This document shows, piece after piece, positions 8,588 through 16,491 of a stretch of 64,000 bases of DNA. Below the pieces are notes generated by a model. The model worked only from the letters and a program-made list of their open reading frames with translations, ran no database searches and was not told the origin of the DNA. Position numbers and translations under genes: made by a program. Positions within the stretch are counted from its first letter, which is position 1; every line of letters begins with the position of its first letter. The DNA comes from Streptomyces sp. Edi4 (GTDB taxonomy: Bacteria > Actinomycetota > Actinomycetes > Streptomycetales > Streptomycetaceae), in contig NZ_JBEJGY010000004.1 in assembly GCF_040253615.1 (NCBI RefSeq), positions 3,782,001 through 3,846,000 of the forward strand, written 5' to 3'.

Positions 8588-9085
8588 TCAGGCGTCCGCC
8601 GTCACCTTCGCGACGAACGCCGCGACGTTCCAGACCGTCCGCTCGATCTTCTCCTCCACCGTCAGCGTCTCGTGCAGCCGCGAGCCGGCGTCCGCCGTCT
8701 TCCTTCCGCGTACGTAGAGCGAGCAGTCGAGGTCGGCGCAGATGTAGGCGCCCACCGAATTGCCCTGCTTGCCGGGCCTGCCCGCCTTCGGGGCGACCAT
8801 CAGGGACACGCCGCCGGCGTGGGTGGTCAGGCACATCGAGCACATGCTGCGGCGCTGGCGGCCCGAGACCGCGCCGGAGCAGCGCAGCGCCAGGCCCTGG
8901 AGGCGGCCGTCCAGCTCGATGACGAGGTAGCCGCGGTCGGGTGCCTGCGGATCGCGCCAGCCGAAGTAGTCCAGCTCCTCCCAGGGCCGCTCGGCCAGGT
9001 CGTGCGGCACGGCCATGCGCTTGGCCTCGCCCTTGGTGCAGTTCACGAAGGCGGTACGGATGTCTCGTTCGGTGAGCGGCTTCAT
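8588..9085 (-). CDS. FBP-domain treble-clef zinc-finger protein
   Basis: 165 residues beginning MKPLTERDIRTAF. It matches the C-terminal treble-clef domain of fibronectin-binding/EF-G-binding proteins (FBP), whose FusB-type members bind elongation factor G. Likely zinc ligands are the pairs in CSMCLTTHAGG and CADLDCSLYVRGRK. The start lies 15 bases from a perfect palindrome (9100-9122), so the divergent TetR gene probably represses it. A role in ribosome or EF-G rescue is inference from the family. Confidence 0.85.
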   Translation of the reverse strand: MKPLTERDIRTAFVNCTKGEAKRMAVPHDLAERPWEELDYFGWRDPQAPDRGYLVIELDGRLQGLALRCSGAVSGRQRRSMCSMCLTTHAGGVSLMVAPKAGRPGKQGNSVGAYICADLDCSLYVRGRKTADAGSRLHETLTVEEKIERTVWNVAAFVAKVTADA

Positions 9086-9099
9086 AAGCGTCACGGTAA

Positions 9100-9122
9100 T
9101 TTGCCTAAAGGCTTTAGGCAAA
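9100..9122. promoter_or_regulatory. Perfect palindromic TetR-type operator
   Basis: TTTGCCTAAA and its exact complement TTTAGGCAAA are separated by GGC, 23 bases in all. It sits between the FBP gene and the divergent TetR gene, beside the FBP start. The AT-rich arms stand out from the GC-rich background, as TetR operators often do. Confidence 0.85.
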
Positions 9123-9226
9123 CGCATAATTGGTTCAGGCAGATCGGATGCGTCGGACTCGTCGGGTGTGCGGGATGTGTCGGTCATATACGGGCGCGAG
9201 GGACGCGAGGAAGAGGAGGGCCGGGC

Positions 9227-9796
9227 ATGGCACGCGTGGGGCTCACCACTGAACGGCTGGTCCGGGCGGGCGCCGAGCTGGCCGACGAGGTCGGCTTCGA
9301 GCAGGTGACCGTCTCGGCGCTGGCCAGACGGTTCGACGTGAAGGTCGCGAGCCTGTACTCGCACGTCAAGAACTCCCAGGACCTCAGGACCCGGCTCGCG
9401 CTGCTCGCCCTCGAGGAGATGGCGCACCGGGCCGCCGACGCGGTGGCGGGCCGCTCCGGAAAGGACGCGCTCGCCGCCCTCGGCAACGTCTACCGCGACT
9501 ACGCCCACGAGCACCCCGGCCGCTACGCCGCCGCCCAGCTGCGCCTCGACCCGCAGGCGGCGGCCGCGAGCGCGGGCGCCCGGCACTCGGGGATGACACG
9601 GGCGATCCTGCGCGGCTACGACCTCACCGAACCCGACGCGACCCACGCCGTACGGCTGCTCGGCAGCGTCTTCCACGGCTACATCAGCCTGGAGATGGGC
9701 GGCGGGTTCAGCCACAGCGCCCCCGACACCCAGCAGACCTGGGAGCGGACCCTGGACGCGCTCGACGCCCTGCTGCGCAACTGGCCCCCGGCATGA
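9227..9796 (+). CDS. TetR-family transcriptional regulator
   Basis: 189 residues from the ATG at 9227, preceded by GAAGAGGAGGG. The N-terminal helix-turn-helix is clear (LVRAGAELADEVGFEQVTVSALARRFDVKVASLYSHVKN), and the C-terminal ligand domain is of the WHG/TetR_C_33 kind (HPGRYAAAQ, RLLGSVFHGYISLEMGGGFSH). It is divergent from the FBP gene across the operator at 9100-9122. It overlaps the SGNH hydrolase by ATGA, so it may control both sides. Confidence 0.93.
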   Translation: MARVGLTTERLVRAGAELADEVGFEQVTVSALARRFDVKVASLYSHVKNSQDLRTRLALLALEEMAHRAADAVAGRSGKDALAALGNVYRDYAHEHPGRYAAAQLRLDPQAAAASAGARHSGMTRAILRGYDLTEPDATHAVRLLGSVFHGYISLEMGGGFSHSAPDTQQTWERTLDALDALLRNWPPA

Positions 9797-11049
9797 GCGG
9801 CCCCGACGCGCACGGGAACCCGGCCACCCCACCCGACAGGAACACCGACCCGATGACGATGCCGCCCCACACGCCGATCGCGCACCCCGTGCACACCCCC
9901 ATCACCGCCCAACTTCTGCGCGGCGCCGTCGAGTTGGAACGCACCGAGCACGGACTGCTGCCGCACCGGCTGCCCGCGCGGGCCCGCGCCCAGGGCGCCG
10001 ACGCACAGCTGCTCATGGCCGAGTCCCAGCCCTCCGGTGTACGCCTGGCCCTGCGCACCCGGGCCACCGCGATCGAACTGGACACGCTGCCCACCAAGCG
10101 CGTGTACGTCGGCACACCGGCGCGCCCCGACGGGCTCTACGACCTGCTCGTGGACGGCCGCCGCGTCGCGCAAGGCAGCGTGTCCTGCGGCAACACGCTC
10201 GCCATCGACATGACCACGGGCGCCACCGAGTACCGGCCGGGCGAGCCCGGCACCGTGCGCTTCACCGGCCTCTCGCCCGACATCAAGGACGTCGAGATCT
10301 GGCTGCCGCACAACGAGACGACCGAGCTCGTCGCGCTGCGCACCGACGCACCCGTCGAGCCGGTCCCCGGCCGGGGCCGCGCGGTCTGGCTGCACCACGG
10401 CAGTTCGATCAGCCACGGCACCGACGCCGCGAGCCCCGCCACCACCTGGCCCGCGCTCGCCGCCTCGCTCGGCGGCGCCGAGCTGGTCAACCTCGGATTC
10501 GGCGGCGGCGCGCTGCTCGACCCGTTCACCGCGCGGACCATGCGGGACACGGCCGCCGACCTGATCAGCGTCAAGATCGGGATCAACGTGGTCAACGCCG
10601 ACCTGATGCGGCTGCGCGCCTTCGTCCCGGCGGTGCACGGCTTCCTCGACACCATCAGGGACGGGCACCCGGGCGCCCCGCTCCTGGTGATCTCGCCCAT
10701 CCTGTGCCCCATCCACGAGGACACCCCGGGCCCCTGCGCGCCCGACCTCGCGGAACTGGCCGCCGGACGCCTTCGGTTCCTGGCGACGGGCGACCCGGCG
10801 CAGCGGGCGAGCGGGAAGCTCACGCTGTCCGTGATCCGGGAGGAGCTGGCGGCGCTGGTGGCGGCCCGCTCGGCGTACGACCCCAACCTCCACTACCTGG
10901 ACGGCCGTTCGCTCTACGGCGAGCGGGACGCCGAGGAGCTGCCGCTGCCCGACGCCCTCCACCCGGACGCCGCGACCCACCGCCGCATGGGCGAGCGGTT
11001 CGCCCAACTGGCCTTCGGGCACGGTGCGTTCGCGACCGCACGCCGCTGA
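9793..11049 (+). CDS. SGNH/GDSL-family hydrolase
   Basis: 418 residues, with its ATG in the ATGA overlap with the TetR gene; a later Met (MTMPPH, residue 21) could be the true start. A beta-rich N-terminal domain (to about 190) precedes the esterase fold. Block I is WLHHGSSISHG with the nucleophile Ser, block II is NLGFGGGALLDP, block III is KIGINVVNAD, and block V is LHPDAATH with the catalytic Asp-His. No signal peptide is visible, so it is probably cytoplasmic. It likely removes acyl or acetyl groups from a sugar or small molecule; the substrate is unknown. Confidence 0.88.
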   Translation: MSGPDAHGNPATPPDRNTDPMTMPPHTPIAHPVHTPITAQLLRGAVELERTEHGLLPHRLPARARAQGADAQLLMAESQPSGVRLALRTRATAIELDTLPTKRVYVGTPARPDGLYDLLVDGRRVAQGSVSCGNTLAIDMTTGATEYRPGEPGTVRFTGLSPDIKDVEIWLPHNETTELVALRTDAPVEPVPGRGRAVWLHHGSSISHGTDAASPATTWPALAASLGGAELVNLGFGGGALLDPFTARTMRDTAADLISVKIGINVVNADLMRLRAFVPAVHGFLDTIRDGHPGAPLLVISPILCPIHEDTPGPCAPDLAELAAGRLRFLATGDPAQRASGKLTLSVIREELAALVAARSAYDPNLHYLDGRSLYGERDAEELPLPDALHPDAATHRRMGERFAQLAFGHGAFATARR

Positions 11050-11116
11050 GCGGGACGGCGGCCGGTCGCCTCAGGACGCCCCAGCGCGCCCAGGACGCCC
11101 CAGCGCCCAGTACGCC

Positions 11117-11986
11117 TCAGTACGCCAGCTGGGCGATCTCCTCGGCCACCACCGCGCACGCGTCGGCCGAGGGGTCGATGAGCGGGAAGTGCCCGACGTC
11201 GTCGAGGAGTGTCAGGCCCACCATCTCGCCCGCCTTCGCCGCCGCGTCCACGTACGCCTCCGCCACCGCCCGGGGTACGACGATGTCCTCGCGGCCCTGC
11301 ACCACGGTCGTGGCGATCCCGGTGGGGAGCAGGGCCGCAGGGTCGGCGTGCGGGGCCCTTGCGGCCAACTCGGCGGCGCCACCCAGGAGTTGGGTGACCG
11401 CGCCCGAGCACACGTCGAGCTCCACCGCGCTCGCGAAGTCGGCGATCGGGGCGAGGGCCACCACGCCGCGCAGGGCGGCGGGGGCCGGGGTGCGCCACGG
11501 GGAGCCGGGCGGCAGCACGTGCCGGGCCGACGCCCACAGCGCGAGCTGGCCGCCCGCCGAGTGCCCGGCCAGAACGGTGCGGCGCGGATCGGCGCCGGGC
11601 ACGGCGTCGCGTACGAGAGCGGGCAGCGCGTCCAGGACCGTCGCCACGTCGTCGAACGTGTCGGGCCAGCGCCCGGCAACCGGGCCCGCACCGCCCTGCT
11701 GCGGCAGCAGACTCCCGCGCCGGTACTCGACGTTGGCCACCGCGAACCCGCGCCGGGCCAGGAAGTCCGCGAGGGGGCTGAGGTGCGCGCGGTCGTACGG
11801 GGCGCGCCAGGCACCGCCGTGCAGCAGCACCACCAGGGGGGCGCCGGCGCGGGCGCCCCTCGGGGCGTAGAAGTCGACCACCTGATCGGGGTGGTCGCCG
11901 TAGGCAGCGGTGGCGTCGGGGGCGACGGCGGGATGGGAGAAGGCGGATGCCTCTTCGGCCGCGTCACGCTCTGCGGGATCCGTCAT
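11117..11986 (-). CDS. Alpha/beta hydrolase, probable kynurenine formamidase
   Basis: 289 residues from the ATG at 11986, with AAGGTTGGGG just upstream. It shows the esterase/formamidase oxyanion motif HGGAW, the nucleophile elbow GHSAGG, and a late His in VGHFPLIDP. It follows kynA and kynU on the same strand, 90 bases after kynU. Kynurenine formamidase is the one step those two genes leave open (N-formylkynurenine to kynurenine), so that role is a strong inference from context. The sequence alone says only esterase-like hydrolase. Confidence 0.8.
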   Translation of the reverse strand: MTDPAERDAAEEASAFSHPAVAPDATAAYGDHPDQVVDFYAPRGARAGAPLVVLLHGGAWRAPYDRAHLSPLADFLARRGFAVANVEYRRGSLLPQQGGAGPVAGRWPDTFDDVATVLDALPALVRDAVPGADPRRTVLAGHSAGGQLALWASARHVLPPGSPWRTPAPAALRGVVALAPIADFASAVELDVCSGAVTQLLGGAAELAARAPHADPAALLPTGIATTVVQGREDIVVPRAVAEAYVDAAAKAGEMVGLTLLDDVGHFPLIDPSADACAVVAEEIAQLAY

Positions 11987-12076
11987 TCCCCAACCTTTCG
12001 CCAGGCCAAGCCGGTTGATCACCCGGGTGCCCCGGACGCTACCAGGGCGTACGGGGCACCTTCGCGGTCCGGTGGC

Positions 12077-13327
12077 TCAGGACAGAAGCGCCGCGAGGCG
12101 CACCGCCGCCCGGTGCGCGTCGGCGAAGCCCACGTACAGCGGCGTGAAGCCGAAGCGCAGGACGTCGGGGCGGCGGTGGTCGCCCACCACGCCCGCCGCG
12201 ATGAGGGCGCGCATCACGTCACCCGCGTTCTCGCAGCGCAGCGACACCTGGCTGCCGCGCTCGGCGGCGGGCTCGGGCGTCACCGAGGTGACCCTGCCCG
12301 CCGGTACGTACGCCGTGACGCACTCCAGGAAGAAGTCCGTCAGGGCCAGGGACTTGCTCCTGACCGCCTCGATGGAGACGCCGTCCCACACGTCGAGCGC
12401 GGACTCCAGGGCGAGCAGCGACAGGATGTCCGGGGTGCCGACCCGGCCACGGGCCGCGCCCTTGCCCGGCGCGTACGCCGCCCGCATCCCGAAGGGGTCC
12501 TCGTGCGAGTTCCAGCCGGGCAGCGGGGTGTCGAAGCGGTCCTGGTGGTCGGCGCGCACATACAGGTACGCGGGTGAACCCGGGCCGCCGTTCAGGTACT
12601 TGTAGGTGCAGCCCACCGCGAAGTCCACGCCGTGCGCGCCGAGTCCCACCGGCAGCGCGCCCGCGCTGTGGCACAGGTCCCACACCGCGAGGGCGCCCGC
12701 CGCGTGGACGGCGGCGGTCGTGCCCGGCAGGTCGTTCAGGCGGCCCGTGCGGTAGTCCACGTGGTTGACCAGGACGGCGGCCGTGCGCGGGCCCAGCGCG
12801 GCCGGGATGTCGGCGGGGGCAAGGGCCCGCACCCGGCGGCCCGTCATGCGCGCCGCCGACTCCGCGACGTACCCGTCGGTGGGGAACGTCGAGGCGTCGA
12901 CCAGGATCTCGTCCCGGTCATCCCCCGCCAGGCGCACCGCGCCCACCAGCGCCTTGAAGACGTTCACGCTCGTCGAGTCGCCGACCACGACCGTGCCGGG
13001 GTCCGCGCCGATGAGCGGCGCGATCCGGTCGCCGACGCGTTCCGGCGCGGTCCACCACCCGCTCTCCTCCCACGAGCGGATGCGCAGGCGGCCCCACTCG
13101 CGGGTGATGACGTCCTGCATACGGGCCGGCACGTGCCGGGGCAGCGCGCCCAGCGAGTTGCCGTCGAGGTAGACCACGTCGTCGTCGAGCGCGAACAGGT
13201 CGCGGTGGCGGGCGAGTTCGTCGGCGGCGTCAAGGGCGGCGGCCTTGCGGGCCAGTGCGTCGGGCGGGGTCGGGGTCGCGCGCCCGGGCGCGGCCGAGGA
13301 CCCGGTCTTCATCGGGCGCTCAGACAT
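12077..13327 (-). CDS. kynU: Kynureninase
   Basis: 416 residues from the ATG at 13327, which overlaps the kynA stop by eight bases. It is a PLP-dependent fold-type I enzyme that cleaves kynurenine to anthranilate and alanine. Visible features are FALDDDVVYLDGNSLGALPR at the N-terminus, NVFKALVGAV, DLCHSAGALP with the PLP-binding Asp, and the PLP-Lys in GCTYKYLNGGPGSPA. The C-terminus ends in a regular small domain (LRFGFTPLYVGFADA). It is the middle gene of the tryptophan catabolic set. Confidence 0.97.
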   Translation of the reverse strand: MSERPMKTGSSAAPGRATPTPPDALARKAAALDAADELARHRDLFALDDDVVYLDGNSLGALPRHVPARMQDVITREWGRLRIRSWEESGWWTAPERVGDRIAPLIGADPGTVVVGDSTSVNVFKALVGAVRLAGDDRDEILVDASTFPTDGYVAESAARMTGRRVRALAPADIPAALGPRTAAVLVNHVDYRTGRLNDLPGTTAAVHAAGALAVWDLCHSAGALPVGLGAHGVDFAVGCTYKYLNGGPGSPAYLYVRADHQDRFDTPLPGWNSHEDPFGMRAAYAPGKGAARGRVGTPDILSLLALESALDVWDGVSIEAVRSKSLALTDFFLECVTAYVPAGRVTSVTPEPAAERGSQVSLRCENAGDVMRALIAAGVVGDHRRPDVLRFGFTPLYVGFADAHRAAVRLAALLS

Positions 13328-14180
13328 GGCTGCGCGCCGTCCACAGCTCGGGGAACACGTTCTTGGTGGCGCGCTTCTCCAGCCAGGCCACGCCCGCCGA
13401 GCCGCCGGTGCCGACTTTCGTGCCCATGGCCCGCCGGGTCGCCACCAGGTGGTCGTTGCGCCAGCGCCACACCAGCTCGCCGACATCCGTCAACGCCTCG
13501 CCCAGGCGCACCAGTTCGGCGTTCTGGTCGCCCGCGTACAACTCGGACCAGACCGCCTCGACCTCGGTGGACGGCTCGTACTTGCGGGTCAGGTCGCGCT
13601 GGAGGAGGGACGCGGGGATCGCGTACCCGCGCCGCGCGAGCAGCGCGAGCACTTCGTCGTACAGACTCGGCTCGCCCAGCGCCTTCTCCAGCTCGGCGTG
13701 CACGCGCGGCGCGCCCCGGTGCGGCACCAGCATCGAGGCCGACTTGTCGCCGAGCAGGAACTCCATCCGCCGGTACATCGCCGACTGGAACCCGGAGCCC
13801 TCGCCGAGCGCGGACCGGTAGGAGTTGAACTGGGCCGGGGTCAGCTGCGCCAGCGGCGTCCACGACGCGTTCAGCGCCTCGAGTTCCCGTACCGAACGCT
13901 TCAGGGCGTCCACCGCCACCCGCACGTCATCCGCGCGCAGGGCCCGCGACGCGGTCTCCCACTCGTGCACGATGACCGTGAACCACAGCTCCATGACCTG
14001 GGTGGTGACCAGGAAGACCATCTCGCCCGGGTCGTCGGAGAGCGGGTGCTGGAGGTGGGTGAGGACGTCGGCCTGGACGTAGTCCTCGTAGGGGGTGGTG
14101 CCCGCGAAGTCCAGGTTGGGGGTCTCCGGCTCGTCGCCCCGCTCGGGCGGTGTGACCGGTTCGGACATCTTTGATGACAT
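13320..14180 (-). CDS. kynA: Tryptophan 2,3-dioxygenase
   Basis: 286 residues, the normal bacterial length. This heme enzyme opens the indole ring of tryptophan to N-formylkynurenine. Family blocks seen are YEDYVQADVLTHLQHP near the start, ELWFTVIVHEWE with the heme-side residues, QFNSYRSALGEGSGFQSAMYRR, and the C-terminal WRWRNDHLVATRRAMGTKVG, which carries the proximal His. It overlaps kynU. Together kynA, kynU and the hydrolase can convert tryptophan to anthranilate. No tryptophan-halogenase or NRPS partner is adjacent. Confidence 0.97.
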   Translation of the reverse strand: MSSKMSEPVTPPERGDEPETPNLDFAGTTPYEDYVQADVLTHLQHPLSDDPGEMVFLVTTQVMELWFTVIVHEWETASRALRADDVRVAVDALKRSVRELEALNASWTPLAQLTPAQFNSYRSALGEGSGFQSAMYRRMEFLLGDKSASMLVPHRGAPRVHAELEKALGEPSLYDEVLALLARRGYAIPASLLQRDLTRKYEPSTEVEAVWSELYAGDQNAELVRLGEALTDVGELVWRWRNDHLVATRRAMGTKVGTGGSAGVAWLEKRATKNVFPELWTARSHV

Positions 14181-14282
14181 CGCTGTCTCCTCGATGTGTC
14201 CGGGTAGCGGTCCGCCCCTTCCTTGGTCGGCATCGGAGCCCCGGTCCCCACCGGCATCATAAGCACGGTTCTGTCCGGCGCG

Positions 14283-15212
14283 TCAGGGCACCGAGGGGCC
14301 CGTGATGAACGTTCCCTGCGCGGTGTAGGGCCAGGCGTTGGACTTGCAGCCGTTGAGGCCCTTGATCTGCTGCATCATCACCGGGGCGGTCTTGCCGGGC
14401 CCCGGGCACGCCATGTGCTGGTGGTAGCCGATGAGGTGGCCTATCTCGTGGTTGATGATCAGATGGCGGTACTCGGCGGGCGGCCCGTCGTACTGCGGCG
14501 ACCCCGTGACCCAGCGCTTGAGGTTGACGACGACACCGCCGGTGACCTCGCAGTTCAGCTCGCCGCCGGTGTCGCCGACGGCCGCGCAGAGTTTGTCGGT
14601 GGTCTTCGGAGTGGCGATCTTGATGACGACGTCGGCGCCGCTGGATACCAGCTGGAAGCGGCCCTTGCCGTGGGCGGCCCAGCTGCGCGGGTCGGACAGG
14701 ATGGTCTGGATGTCGAGGGCGGCCTGGGCGGCGGAGACATCCGCGCCGTCCTCGACCTGCACCTGGTAGCGGCGCAGCGGGCCGCCGGCGCCGACGACCT
14801 TGCCGGATGCCTTAGCGGCGGTGAAGGTGCCAGGGCCCGACTGCGGGACGTCGTCCGTCTTGGGGGCGCCCGATCCGCTCGGGTCCGGCGATCCGCTCGG
14901 GTCCTTGCTCGGCGGGGGCGGCTTGAGCTGGGCCTCGGCGGGCTGGGGGGACTGCTCGCGCGGGGGGCTCGCCGCGATGTTGCCGCCCTCCACGCCGGAC
15001 GTGGATCGGCCCGGCCACTGGGCGACGGCGACCCCGCCGGCCAGGGTGGCCGCGATCAGCGCCCCGGCGACGAGCAGCACGCGCGAACGCGTCCGCCGTC
15101 GTCCGGGGCGCCCGCGTCCGCCCCGGTCCTGGCGACGGCCCGGCCGGGGTGCGCCCGCCGGGCCTGCCGTGCTGGATCCACTCGTGTTGCGGCGGGCGCC
15201 TCGCTTGCCCAA
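14283..15212 (-). CDS. DUF3152 membrane-anchored putative metalloprotease
   Basis: 309 residues. A basic Gly/Arg-rich cytoplasmic N-terminus (1-50) is followed by one membrane helix (VLLVAGALIAATLAGGVAVA, about 55-74), a Pro/Ser-rich linker (75-125), and the DUF3152 domain. That domain contains INHEIGHLIGYHQ, an HExxHxxGxxH zincin motif. Zincin chemistry on the outer face is inferred from the motif; no substrate is known for the family. Confidence 0.88.
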   Translation of the reverse strand: MGKRGARRNTSGSSTAGPAGAPRPGRRQDRGGRGRPGRRRTRSRVLLVAGALIAATLAGGVAVAQWPGRSTSGVEGGNIAASPPREQSPQPAEAQLKPPPPSKDPSGSPDPSGSGAPKTDDVPQSGPGTFTAAKASGKVVGAGGPLRRYQVQVEDGADVSAAQAALDIQTILSDPRSWAAHGKGRFQLVSSGADVVIKIATPKTTDKLCAAVGDTGGELNCEVTGGVVVNLKRWVTGSPQYDGPPAEYRHLIINHEIGHLIGYHQHMACPGPGKTAPVMMQQIKGLNGCKSNAWPYTAQGTFITGPSVP

Positions 15213-15425
15213 GACAGAGCTCTCCCCTGTTCCCCGGCTGGAGTTGGGGGGAGAGGAGTGGGGCCTCTGCGCCAGCCTGTCGATGCGGCCGGACGGCGGG
15301 CGATCGTGGTGTTCGCGCGCGCGTCGGGGCCGTCCGTGTCAGACATACAGATGCCACTCGCGGCCCGGACGTTCCCTCCGGACCGCGAGTGATCGACTTC
15401 GGCCCCGGTACGGGGTGGCGCCGGG

Positions 15426-15839
15426 TCAGCCCAGGGTGTCTGCGGCGAGCGGCGAGGAGTCCCGCAGGAAGGTCGTGCAGCGCTCGTACTCGCCCTCCTC
15501 ACCGATCGCCTGCGCGGCGCGCGCCAGGGCGTGCAGGGCGCGCAGGAAGCCCCGGTTGGGCTCGTGCTCGAAGGGGACCGGGCCGTGGCCCTTCCACCCG
15601 GCGCGGCGCAGCGAGTCCAGACCGCGGTGGTAGCCGGTGCGGGCGTAGGCGTACGACTCGACGGTGCGGCCGGCGTCGAACGCGTCGTCGGCGAGCTGCG
15701 CCCAGGCGAGGGAGGAGGTGGGGTACTTCGCGGCGACGTCGGCCGGGGCGGTGCCGGCGGCGAGCAGGTCGCGGGGCTCCGGGTCGTCGGGGAGCAGGGT
15801 GGGGGCGGGGCCGCCGAGGAGGTTTTCGTGAAGGGACAT
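15426..15839 (-). CDS. DUF3151 protein
   Basis: 137 residues from the ATG at 15839. It matches the small conserved actinobacterial family DUF3151 (HENLLGGPAPTLLP, WAQLADDAFDAGRTVESYAYARTGYHRGLDSLRRAGWKG, EPNRGFLRALHALARAA). The helical, TPR-like character suggests protein binding. It often lies next to fba in Streptomyces; here the MFS gene and its repeat arrays have come between them. Confidence 0.9.
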   Translation of the reverse strand: MSLHENLLGGPAPTLLPDDPEPRDLLAAGTAPADVAAKYPTSSLAWAQLADDAFDAGRTVESYAYARTGYHRGLDSLRRAGWKGHGPVPFEHEPNRGFLRALHALARAAQAIGEEGEYERCTTFLRDSSPLAADTLG

Positions 15840-15939
15840 GCGGGCCAGTGTGCCAAAGCCCGCCGGGGGTCGGGGGTGGCCACTCCTTCCCGGCCCGGGC
15901 CGGGGGCGGGTGCCGGCGCCCCTGACAACCCCGTGGCGG

Positions 15940-16440
15940 GGTTGTGCCGGGCCTTGCGCGGGTGCCATGGCCGTCCGGCGGGGGTGGTCTTTTTCGGGTG
16001 CCGGTTGTGCGTGGCTGGGCGCGCAGTTCCCCGCGCCCCTGAGCATCCGGTGCGGGCCCGCATGCGGGTGGCTGGCCGTTCGGCCGGGATCGGCTTTCGG
16101 GTGCCGGGTTGTACGCGGCTGGGCGCGCAGTTCCCCGCGCCCCTGAGCATCCGGTGCGGGCCCGCATGCGGGTGCCATGGCCGTCCGCGCCGGGGTGGGC
16201 TTTCGGGTGCCGGTTGTGCGTGGCTGGGCGCGCAGTTGCCCGCGCCCCTGGCGGGGTCGGGGATGGTCCGCGTCGGGGGTCGGGCGCGCGGTTTTCCGTG
16301 GCCCGGGGCATCCGGTGGCGGCCCGCGCGCGGGTGGCTGGCCGTCCGACGGGGGTGGGCTTTCGGGTGCCGGTCGTGCGTGGCTGGGCGCGCGGTTCCCC
16401 GCGGCCCTGGCGGGGCGGAGCTGGTCCGCGTCGGGAGGGT
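15940..16440. repeat. Left repeat array, upstream of the MFS gene
   Basis: The non-coding stretch 15840-16491 is filled by a 100-160-base unit. Each unit carries GCGCAGTTCCCCGCGCCCC (16021-16039, 16125-16143, a one-mismatch copy at 16230-16248 and a decayed copy near 16389) and TTTCGGGTGCCGG. They are separated by segments such as CATCCGGTGCGGGCCCGCA. All cores point in the minus direction. The array reappears inverted at 18020-18310. Confidence 0.9.
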
Positions 16441-16491
16441 CAGCCTGGCGTGTGGGTTTTGGGGTGCGGTGGGGTGGGGGACAGTCGTGCT

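Noticed and set aside
16177..16491. N-terminal extension of the MFS transporter through the left repeat array
   Set aside because: The extra residues are translations of the repeat units. The conserved protein begins around the GTG at 16492 or the ATG at 16510.
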